From: Candidatus Eiseniibacteriota bacterium
GTDB lineage: Bacteria > Arandabacterota > Arandabacteria > Arandabacterales > Arandabacteraceae
Length of the DNA stretch: 7,592 nt
Direction: 5' to 3'
NCBI GenBank assembly: GCA_030592245.1
Contig: JAUVJV010000091.1
Span: 1-7,592 of the forward strand
Shown: one piece after another, positions 1-5,254 of the stretch
Layout: the number at the start of each line of letters is the position of its first letter
Numbering within the stretch: the stretch's first letter is position 1
Position numbers and translations under genes: made by a program
The notes under the pieces: model-generated
The model's database searches: none
The model's input: the letters and a program-made list of their open reading frames with translations, nothing else
Told to the model about the DNA's origin: nothing

Positions 1-52
1 GCCTTTACCCATTGGAGGGATATATAACGGACGAAGTATGAGATATCGCGTG

Positions 53-808
53 TCAGTGGCCCAGTTTGATAGTCTCCTTGATGGTATCGAGTAGGAGGAT
101 GGAGTCGCCATCCTTATTGGGGGTGCGCTCGTAATCTCCGTATTCGTGCACTACGCGGAAGCCCGCCTGGCTCAGTAGCCGGTGGACGGATTCGCGGTCG
201 CTGATCCCTACCCTGGAATGCTGCTCGATCCGCTCGATGACTTCGTCCCCACGGAACACATCGTACACCAGTTCCAGCTCCACAGTCCCATCGGGCAGCA
301 CCCTGCGGCCCACCTTTCGCTTATAAGTGGTATCTCCCACCTTGGTCTCGCCTGCCCAAATCTCGGGGTTGTCAGTCATGAGGCCCGGCCAGATCTCAAA
401 AACGAGCCGGCCGCCGGGCTCCAGGTGATTCGCGATATTGGACAGGGCCCTCAGGCGTTCCTCATTGGTCAGGAGGTGGTCGAAGCTCCCCGCCATGAAG
501 GCCGCTGGCACTATCCTGCCTGCCCCAAATGAGCCCGCACCGGCCTCGATCAAGGTGATCAGGTTCTTAAGAGCGGGCTCACGGTCCAGCTTGGCGCGGA
601 ATTCTCTCGCCATCGCAGGTGACGGTTCCACCGCGATCACTCTGGTGCCCTTTCGGGCGATAGACAGGGCGATCCGGCCGGTGCCTGCGCCGATATCGAG
701 GACCTCACTGAACTCGGTCGCGAAGCTGCTGTAGAAGTCCAGGGTAGCCTGATCCGTGAACATATCATAGATGCCTGAGATCTTGTCATATCCGTCGTGT
801 GTGGTCAT
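53..808 (-). CDS. Class I SAM-dependent methyltransferase, substrate unknown
   Basis: Predicted soluble cytoplasmic methyltransferase of 251 residues that would transfer a methyl group from S-adenosylmethionine to an unidentified acceptor. Seen: a Rossmann-type motif I VLDIGAGTG at about residues 36-44, an acidic residue ending strand 2 (VIAVEPS, Glu61) that normally binds the ribose hydroxyls, and a post-motif stretch LEPGGRLVFEI at 129-139. The C-terminal third is beta-rich and ends in a helix plus a GFRVVHEYGDY strand, as in small-molecule methyltransferases of the Methyltransf_11/25 type. The start is the ATG at 808, because AAGGAGA lies 6 nt upstream; a reading frame open to 886 would add 26 residues without a ribosome site. 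The gene stands alone, transcribed away from the HEPN/MNT pair. The fold is secure; the acceptor is not predictable. Confidence 0.88.
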   Translation of the reverse strand: MTTHDGYDKISGIYDMFTDQATLDFYSSFATEFSEVLDIGAGTGRIALSIARKGTRVIAVEPSPAMAREFRAKLDREPALKNLITLIEAGAGSFGAGRIVPAAFMAGSFDHLLTNEERLRALSNIANHLEPGGRLVFEIWPGLMTDNPEIWAGETKVGDTTYKRKVGRRVLPDGTVELELVYDVFRGDEVIERIEQHSRVGISDRESVHRLLSQAGFRVVHEYGDYERTPNKDGDSILLLDTIKETIKLGH

Positions 809-814
809 GGCCGT

Positions 815-821
815 TCTCCTT
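815..821 (-). promoter_or_regulatory. Ribosome-binding site deciding the methyltransferase start
   Basis: AAGGAGA on the minus strand, 6 nt before the ATG at 808. It favours this start over in-frame codons further upstream, up to 886. Confidence 0.8.
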
Positions 822-886
822 GATGGTATTGTATCACTAATCGCGAGGATCGATCGCAGGACAAGTGAATCGTGCACAGATTCCAC

Positions 887-915
887 TTGACATTGTAAGC
901 TAAGTGGTTTACAGT
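887..915 (+). promoter_or_regulatory. Sigma-70-type promoter of the wHTH-MNT/HEPN operon
   Basis: A perfect -35 TTGACA (887-892) is followed after 17 nt by TACAGT (910-915), which matches four of six -10 consensus bases. Transcription would start near 922, leaving a leader of about 30 nt before the GTG at 954. The spacer and -10 are overlaid by a palindrome, and a second palindrome covers the expected start, as in a repressible promoter. Confidence 0.7.
894..913 (+). promoter_or_regulatory. Putative operator O1, 20-bp palindrome
   Basis: TGTAAGC-N6-GTTTACA, 7-bp arms with one mismatch, lying in the spacer and over the -10 element of the promoter. It has the same architecture as a second copy centred 22 bp downstream. 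The obvious candidate ligand is the winged-helix domain of the protein encoded immediately downstream; that link is inferred. Confidence 0.6.
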
Positions 916-935
916 TGTTAGCTGAAAGGCTTACA
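916..935 (+). promoter_or_regulatory. Putative operator O2, 20-bp palindrome
   Basis: TGTTAGC-N6-GCTTACA, 7-bp arms with one mismatch, covering the predicted transcription start. Both operators fit the consensus TGTAAGC-N6-GCTTACA. Their centres are 22 bp apart, about two helical turns, so two bound dimers would sit on the same face of the DNA. Confidence 0.6.
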
Positions 936-940
936 GGCTC

Positions 941-948
941 GGGAGGAG
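941..948 (+). promoter_or_regulatory. Ribosome-binding site deciding the wHTH-MNT start
   Basis: GGGAGGAG is separated by 5 nt from the GTG at 954. It makes GTG-954 the likely start rather than the in-frame TTG at 915, which lies inside the promoter. Confidence 0.75.
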
Positions 949-953
949 TTATC

Positions 954-1529
954 GTGCTGAACAGCCTCTATATAACGCGCTCGAAAACCCGGCGGGATCT
1001 TCTGGCCCTCTTCTTCACAAATCCCTCGGAGACCTACTATCTAAGGCAGCTAGAGCGCATGCTGGGTTACTCCGCCGCAAGTATCCGGAGGGAGTTGCTC
1101 AGGTTTCTCGGTGATGACTTGCTAGAGACAAGGCGGGTAGGGAACACGGTCCAGTATTCCCTGAACACCAAGCATCCTCTACATGACGAACTCAAGTCGA
1201 TCGTCTCCAAAACCGTCGGCGTAGAGGGTAGTCTGCGGGATGCCCTTACATCCATCAAGGGAATCAAGGTGGCCTTTGTTTATGGTTCGTTTGCCGAACA
1301 CCGCGAGAAGCCTACCAGCGACATAGACCTGATGGTGATTGGCCACCCCGACATCTCTGCCTTGCACAGGGCAATCCAGAAGTTGGAGGCCAAACTCGGA
1401 CGGGAGATCAGCCATACGGTTTACTCTTCAGACGAGTACGATTCCCGAAAGCGAGACAAAAGCGGCTTCGTCGGCAACCTCTTGAGAAGCCCGAAGATCA
1501 TGCTGATTGGGAGTGGAGATGATCTATAA
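954..1529 (+). CDS. Winged-helix / minimal nucleotidyltransferase (MNT) fusion, antitoxin-like
   Basis: Protein of 191 residues. An N-terminal winged helix spans about residues 10-75: YYLRQLERML, then a recognition helix GYSAASIRRELLRFL, then a wing RRVGNTVQYSLN. The C-terminal domain is of the DNA polymerase-beta-like MNT type. It shows GSFAE (Gly111-Ser112) and SDIDL (Asp123, Asp125), the metal-binding GSx10DxD signature; Glu151 in REISHTVY is a candidate third carboxylate. In HEPN/MNT (type VII) toxin-antitoxin pairs, the MNT protein neutralises the HEPN toxin by adding AMP to a tyrosine. Here the fused DNA-binding domain suggests it also represses its own operon through the two palindromes just upstream. 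It overlaps the HEPN gene by 11 nt, so the two are translationally coupled. The domains are clear; the toxin-antitoxin role is inferred from the family and layout. Confidence 0.87.
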   Translation: MLNSLYITRSKTRRDLLALFFTNPSETYYLRQLERMLGYSAASIRRELLRFLGDDLLETRRVGNTVQYSLNTKHPLHDELKSIVSKTVGVEGSLRDALTSIKGIKVAFVYGSFAEHREKPTSDIDLMVIGHPDISALHRAIQKLEAKLGREISHTVYSSDEYDSRKRDKSGFVGNLLRSPKIMLIGSGDDL

Positions 1530-1953
1530 ACCGTCGAAGCAAGACCTGCTTAGACATGGGCTGATCAAGCAATCCCCGGTGGATCGAAGGGCTATCGAGA
1601 ATCTCCTGGGACGCGCCGAGATAGACTTGAAAACAGCGAAACGGAATCTCGACGAAGATCCAGAGTGCACTCATACATATGCGTACAGGGCGATGTTGCG
1701 GTCCGGCCAGGCCCTGATGATCAATGAAGGATATCGTCCCGACATCAAGAACAAGCACAAGACCGTGGTTCAATTCGCCGCCGCTGCTCTCGATGACCAG
1801 TACCAGCACCTTGTCAGCGACTTCGATCAGATCCGAAGGAAGGGGCACGCTCTGTTCTACGAACCGGACATCCCCTGTTCGAGGATCGAGGCCGAGCACG
1901 CGCTCAAGACTGCTGAAGCTTTCCTTAAGGTAATCCGCAAGGCGGTGCGGTGA
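1519..1953 (+). CDS. HEPN-domain protein, toxin-like partner of the MNT protein
   Basis: All-helical protein of 144 residues. The HEPN core is visible: a helix RAIENLLGRAEIDLKTAKRNL (about 24-44), then YAYRAMLRSGQALMINEGYRP (55-74) with the family's small-residue helix and following glycine, then IRRKGHALFYEP (105-116), then a helix HALKTAEAFLKVIRKAV. HEPN toxins are usually metal-independent RNases or tRNA-acting proteins, and the MNT partner modifies a nearby tyrosine. In this subfamily the motif normally reads R-x-x-R-H/N-x3-Y. Here the second arginine is Gly109, with His110 and Tyr114 kept, so RNase activity may be weakened. The start is ATG-1519, preceded by GGGAG at 5 nt; an in-frame TTG at 1507 would add four residues. 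Gene order and overlap support a coupled pair. Activity is unproven. Confidence 0.8.
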   Translation: MIYKPSKQDLLRHGLIKQSPVDRRAIENLLGRAEIDLKTAKRNLDEDPECTHTYAYRAMLRSGQALMINEGYRPDIKNKHKTVVQFAAAALDDQYQHLVSDFDQIRRKGHALFYEPDIPCSRIEAEHALKTAEAFLKVIRKAVR

Positions 1954-2011
1954 CCAGCAGCACATTCGTTGCCTGCTCTTCCTCACAGCCATGAATCCAG
2001 AGCTTGAATTG

Positions 2012-2063
2012 CCTTGGGTCAGGTACCGATTTGTGAATTCACAAATCGGTACCTGACCCCAGG
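2012..2063. repeat. Large loop-less inverted repeat, REP/RAYT-type hairpin
   Basis: Two 22-bp perfect arms (2016-2037 and 2038-2059) are centred on GAATTC and open with GGGTCAGGTACC. One mismatch further out, the pairing continues to 2012/2063. It fills the gap between two convergent genes. There is no T-tract, so it is not a canonical intrinsic terminator, although such a stem in either transcript could stop or protect 3' ends. From memory, hairpins beginning GGGTCAGG are scattered in many environmental and deltaproteobacterial genomes, often beside REP-associated tyrosine transposase genes. No transposase is present in this window. Confidence 0.85.
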
Positions 2064-2094
2064 GTGGTGAATTTGCGGGTTAAGTTGGGTGTGA

Positions 2095-2895
2095 TTACTC
2101 GACCTTGAAGAGGAACTTGAGTACCACCCCGAAGAGCATCGAGATGATGAGGAAGCTCCACATCCAGGAGAGGCTGAAGAGGCCCCAGCCGAATGATTTG
2201 GCCGGATACTTGATCTCGATGGACTCAAGCGGCAGCGCCGCAGGGATCCGGGGCGCGCCGGGGTTGAAAATGATCTCGGAGATTGAACTCTTCTTAAAGA
2301 TCGTGAACACCGGCACAAGCCGCCCGGTGCTATAGACCGGCAGGGTCACCTCCCCGGCACCGGTCGAGACCACGATGTCATGGACGCCCTCATCCTTGAT
2401 GAGGATCTTCCAGTCAGTCTCGCCCAGTGAGGATATCCTCACGGCCGGGCTGGCCTTCTCGACACCGGGGCCGGTCTTGAGGCGAATGCCTTCCCGCATG
2501 ACATCGGTGCCCTCGGCTACCTTCACCTTGACCATGGCCGTATCGCCGGGCATGAGACCGGTCTGGGCATAGCGCAGATTGAGCTGCACCATGATCAGAA
2601 TCACCGGGACAATCATCACCGCCGCGGGGATCAGGGCCAGTTTCATATAGCTCATGTTTGCCCTCAAGATCCGCCGCTGAGAGCTCATGACCGCTGAGAC
2701 ATCATCTTTATAAAGGCGCATCTCCAGAAAGTAGGCCCCTATCTTGGTCTTGACCACCTTCATAGATTCCTGGTTGGAGGTCAGCTTAAAGAGAAACAGC
2801 ATGACGGCGCCGGTAAGGACACTGATGAATATCAGCCCGCCATGGGCATTGCCGTTCTCAAAAGGCCTAAGGATGAAAGAGAAAAACTGGGTCAA
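2095..2895 (-). CDS. Three-helix membrane protein, EMC3/YidC-like, with extracytoplasmic beta domain
   Basis: Protein of 266 residues with three predicted membrane segments: about 18-38 (GGLIFISVLTGAVMLFLFKL), 84-106 (MKLALIPAAVMIVPVILIMV) and 238-262 (LFSLSWMWSFLIISMLFGVV). Between the first two is a charged helical hairpin (40-80, including KTKIGAYFLEMRLYKDD and SSQRRILRANMSY). That order of helix, cytoplasmic hairpin and proline-broken helix followed by QL resembles the EMC3/TMCO1/YidC insertase group. Residues 107-235 form a predicted beta-rich extracytoplasmic domain not expected in the minimal EMC3 core. It begins at a TTG 3 nt after the 26-codon ORF stop; TAG lies two codons upstream in frame, so no longer start is possible without readthrough. 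It is the last gene of the minus-strand cluster. The membrane topology is fairly sure; the EMC3/YidC relationship is a remote resemblance and the function is unknown. Confidence 0.72.
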   Translation of the reverse strand: MTQFFSFILRPFENGNAHGGLIFISVLTGAVMLFLFKLTSNQESMKVVKTKIGAYFLEMRLYKDDVSAVMSSQRRILRANMSYMKLALIPAAVMIVPVILIMVQLNLRYAQTGLMPGDTAMVKVKVAEGTDVMREGIRLKTGPGVEKASPAVRISSLGETDWKILIKDEGVHDIVVSTGAGEVTLPVYSTGRLVPVFTIFKKSSISEIIFNPGAPRIPAALPLESIEIKYPAKSFGWGLFSLSWMWSFLIISMLFGVVLKFLFKVE

Positions 2896-2898
2896 GTC

Positions 2899-2979
2899 CT
2901 AGCCTCGCTTCCCGGTCAGGATATGTCGCCTATGCTTCAGGATATCGAGCTCGATCCTGAGAATATGCAGTCCAATCAT
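2899..2979 (-). CDS. Possible 26-residue translationally coupled peptide made of heptads
   Basis: An ATG overlaps the TGA stop of the preceding small gene (TGATG), and the ORF runs 26 codons to TAG, 3 nt before the TTG of the membrane-protein gene and in the same frame as it. Its sequence is set by the 21-bp repeat underneath: successive seven-residue units end in HIL, DIL and HIL, followed by TGKRG. It could be a real heptad-rich micropeptide, a translational relay linking the two flanking genes, or the former N-terminus of the membrane protein cut off by an amber codon. The coupling geometry is good; evidence for a functional peptide is weak. Confidence 0.35.
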   Translation of the reverse strand: MIGLHILRIELDILKHRRHILTGKRG

Positions 2980-2999
2980 CAGGATATGTAGCCTAATCC
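2916..2999. repeat. Four imperfect 21-bp tandem repeats
   Basis: Units begin at 2916, 2937, 2958 and 2979. Compared with the 2979 unit (TCAGGATATGTAGCC...), the others match at about 17, 16 and 15 of 21 positions. On the minus strand the 2979 unit encodes the last six residues and stop of the small-protein gene. The remaining three fill the gap to the membrane-protein gene. ATATCCTGA recurs in the small-protein frame at two of those units, giving further in-frame TGA codons. Confidence 0.75.
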
Positions 3000-3173
3000 T
3001 TTCAGTCTGTCCTTTATCTCGTCGTCGCCCTGGGCGCCCTCCAGCTTGGAAAGCTCCTTCTCGATCAGGTGAACGATGAACTCATCGACCGAGGAGTAGC
3101 CGGCGAGCCCGGCGACTTTCTTCGCCCTCTCATAGAGGTCCTTCTCGACCTTTATCTTCGTGCCGCCAAACAT
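2979..3173 (-). CDS. Small ribbon-helix-helix-like protein
   Basis: Protein of 64 residues. A short strand TKIKVE (5-10) is followed by helix KDLYERAKKVAGLAG (11-25) and helix SSVDEFIVHLIEKELSKLE (28-46), the pattern of ribbon-helix-helix (CopG/MetJ-like) dimers. A polar linker leads to a conserved-looking tail KDRLKGLGYIS. Such domains usually bind DNA as dimers, so it may regulate this cluster, but small RHH-like proteins can also serve as dimerisation adaptors. The start is ATG-3173, because AAGGAGGA lies 4 nt upstream; upstream in-frame codons to 3281 fall inside the phosphatase gene. Its ribosome site overlaps that gene's stop codon, and its own TGA overlaps the next ATG, so it is tightly coupled on both sides. 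The tail resembles the LxxLGYI endings often seen on bacterial sulfatase-like proteins (from memory). Confidence 0.75.
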   Translation of the reverse strand: MFGGTKIKVEKDLYERAKKVAGLAGYSSVDEFIVHLIEKELSKLEGAQGDDEIKDRLKGLGYIS

Positions 3174-3177
3174 CTTC

Positions 3178-3185
3178 TCCTCCTT
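3178..3185 (-). promoter_or_regulatory. Strong ribosome-binding site overlapping the upstream stop codon
   Basis: AAGGAGGA, 4 nt before ATG-3173. Its first two bases are the last two bases of the TAA that ends the phosphatase-superfamily gene. It decides the start of the 64-residue protein and implies coupling of the two genes. Confidence 0.85.
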
Positions 3186-5163
3186 ACCTCTGGACCATGT
3201 CACGCTTAAACAGATCCGTCCCGACCATGTCGGGATTCTTGTCGATCCCGAACTCCCCGAGGATCGTGGGAGCCAGATCATAGAGAGCCGGCCTAGTATA
3301 TCTTACCTTTTTGCTGGTGAACAAGACACCCGGAACCACTTCCTTGGCCATACAGTGATCACCGCTCCACCTCTTGGCATGATCGGTCACCAGCGTTCTG
3401 GTCACCTTGCCCAGCGCGGTTTCCCAGGAACCCCTGTAGCCGGCATTGTAACCGACTATGAGATCGGGAGCTTCACTTGCGCATTCACCCGTGTACCACT
3501 CGCTGGTCTTATACACCTCGGCGATCACCTGCTCGCCGGTATCAGGATCCCGGATAGCCAGGAGCTTATGCCGAAGCTCATCGATCACGTGTTCTTTCTC
3601 GGCGCCGGGGGCGACCACACCCTCGCCCTCCCTGCCGATCTGGTTTATGTAGAGACCGTTGATTCCCAGGGCATAGGCCCTGGTGCCTCTCCAGTCGATG
3701 TTCTCGAAGAACTCGTCGCTCTCCTCACGGAAATCATCCCTCAAGGACATATAGTCATTCCAGTAAAGCCAGGTATTGAGATGGAAGTTCCTTCTGAAAG
3801 TTGTAAACCCGTGGTCCGAAAGCGCGATCACGGTGGCATCAGGACCCACGCGTCCCACGGCATAACCCAGGATCGAATCCAGCCTGGTGTAGTAGTGCTC
3901 GATGGTGCCCCGGTACTTCTCTGCGAGCTCTTCTTCATACATGGGATGAAGAGGGTCGCGGAATCGCCAGAACATATGCTGGAGGCAGTCGACCGTCGAG
4001 AAGTAGCAGTAGAGCATGCCCCAGTCGAAACGGTCGAGCTCATAGTCCAGCATCTTCAGGGTCTGCTGCAGGATGAACTCGCTCTGGGTAAGATATTCCT
4101 CTTCATTCAGCCTGCCCTCATTAAGGGCCCAGGTCTCCTCGGCGATTCCCTGGGTATAGAAGGGCCCTATAGCCTCGGCCAACTCCTTGCAATAGCCTGC
4201 AGGCGTCGAGATGGGCATCGCCGGCGCCCGCGGATCTATCTGGATCGGGCTCATGTAGAGCTCGAAATCCGGACGGATCGCCTTAAGATAGAATCGCACT
4301 ATTCCCTGGGTCGAAACCAGGGGCATCATGTCGATCTTCAAGGTGACCCAGTCGCTCCATTCCTTTTCATTCAAGATTAGCTCGGTATCCTGCACCTCGA
4401 TCTTGCAGACCGGGTAATCCGGATCCAGGTAGACCGTGAGCGGGATCTCGGTGTCCGGACTTCCTTCGAGGAACGAATTCGCCGGCCCGAGTATGCGGGT
4501 CTCGATCTTGTTATCGAAGTTATCGACCACGAAGACCCTGCCGCCGGTTTCCTGGCTGACAACATAGGGCCTGGTCGTAAAGAATGAGAAAGTGCCGTAA
4601 GTGCCCAGCATGTCCGGGGTGCCCATGCCGGATAGACTTCTCGTGGAATTCCCCGAAGGCGGGAAGTTCGACGGCAATCTTAAGGTAACCACCGGAACAT
4701 CATGCTCCTCCAGTATCTCCCAGAAGGACTTACCCTTCCTCAGGAGTATCACCTTTGGCTTCGAAAGCGGGATGATCCACTTGCCGATCTTGATGGTTTT
4801 CGCCGCATCGTCGGTTACGGTGGTGGAAAGATAAGGAAGGTAGGTCTCGGGATCGCGGGCGATGAAGTCGAAGATGCCGTGCCCGCCCGGGTTCTTGCCC
4901 GTTATGAAATTCGACCAGGCCACAGGGCTCTGCGGAGGAACGCTGGACTCCAAATTGCTGAAGCTCCCCCTCTGTCTCAAACGCTCCAGGTTAGGGAGTC
5001 TTCCTTCCCTCATGAGCTCGTCCGCGATCTTGGGATCCATGCCGTCGAATCCAAGGACCAGCAGTTTGGGCTTGTCCTCACCGTAGAGCGTCCCGGCAAA
5101 AAAAGCGATCAGGAGTCCGGCAAGGACACCGGCCACGACTCCTCTGGGAATCTTGTTTCGCAT
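3184..5163 (-). CDS. Exported alkaline-phosphatase-superfamily phosphodiesterase/phosphatase-like enzyme
   Basis: Protein of 659 residues with a signal peptide or N-terminal anchor (MRNKIPRG, then a hydrophobic core to about residue 27, then GEDKPK), so the enzyme acts outside the cytoplasm. The fold is of the type I phosphodiesterase/nucleotide pyrophosphatase branch (PF01663-like). All superfamily metal positions are visible: Asp40 in GFDGMD, Asp392 and His396 in TVDCLQHMFW, Asp450-His451 in ALSDHGF, and His603 in SGDHC. The nucleophile position is Ser79 in QSPVAW, followed by TGKNPGGHGIFDF. A beta-rich insertion (about 205-310) separates the two halves of the active site. ATG-5163 is chosen because it opens the signal sequence and has GAGAGG 9 nt upstream; an in-frame TTG at 5226 would bury it. 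It is a paralogue of the next gene upstream. The substrate is unknown. Confidence 0.88.
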   Translation of the reverse strand: MRNKIPRGVVAGVLAGLLIAFFAGTLYGEDKPKLLVLGFDGMDPKIADELMREGRLPNLERLRQRGSFSNLESSVPPQSPVAWSNFITGKNPGGHGIFDFIARDPETYLPYLSTTVTDDAAKTIKIGKWIIPLSKPKVILLRKGKSFWEILEEHDVPVVTLRLPSNFPPSGNSTRSLSGMGTPDMLGTYGTFSFFTTRPYVVSQETGGRVFVVDNFDNKIETRILGPANSFLEGSPDTEIPLTVYLDPDYPVCKIEVQDTELILNEKEWSDWVTLKIDMMPLVSTQGIVRFYLKAIRPDFELYMSPIQIDPRAPAMPISTPAGYCKELAEAIGPFYTQGIAEETWALNEGRLNEEEYLTQSEFILQQTLKMLDYELDRFDWGMLYCYFSTVDCLQHMFWRFRDPLHPMYEEELAEKYRGTIEHYYTRLDSILGYAVGRVGPDATVIALSDHGFTTFRRNFHLNTWLYWNDYMSLRDDFREESDEFFENIDWRGTRAYALGINGLYINQIGREGEGVVAPGAEKEHVIDELRHKLLAIRDPDTGEQVIAEVYKTSEWYTGECASEAPDLIVGYNAGYRGSWETALGKVTRTLVTDHAKRWSGDHCMAKEVVPGVLFTSKKVRYTRPALYDLAPTILGEFGIDKNPDMVGTDLFKRDMVQR

Positions 5164-5254
5164 ATCACTTACCTCTCTTCCGCACACCCCATCCGACCCC
5201 GCCCCTGGATCAGACTCAATAGTCAAACCCGTTCAATAAGCCTGCCATGTGGTC

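Noticed and set aside
828..833. TACAAT on the minus strand as a -10 box for the methyltransferase
   Set aside because: No -35-like hexamer sits 16-18 nt upstream, and the implied transcript start would fall on the ribosome-binding site.
1498..1992. A 164-codon minus-strand frame over the HEPN gene
   Set aside because: It is antisense to the HEPN gene, which has a domain match, a ribosome site and coupling to its partner.
2016..2059. Intrinsic terminator
   Set aside because: The stem is strong, but there is no loop and no following T-tract on either strand, so a repetitive hairpin element is the better description.
2916..2999. CRISPR array
   Set aside because: The units are contiguous 21-bp imperfect repeats with no spacers, and no cas genes are present.
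3160..4380. A 406-codon open frame on the plus strand
   Set aside because: It lies antisense within the phosphatase-superfamily gene whose metal-ligand motifs are intact, has no ribosome site and no recognisable domain. It is a shadow of high-G+C codon use.
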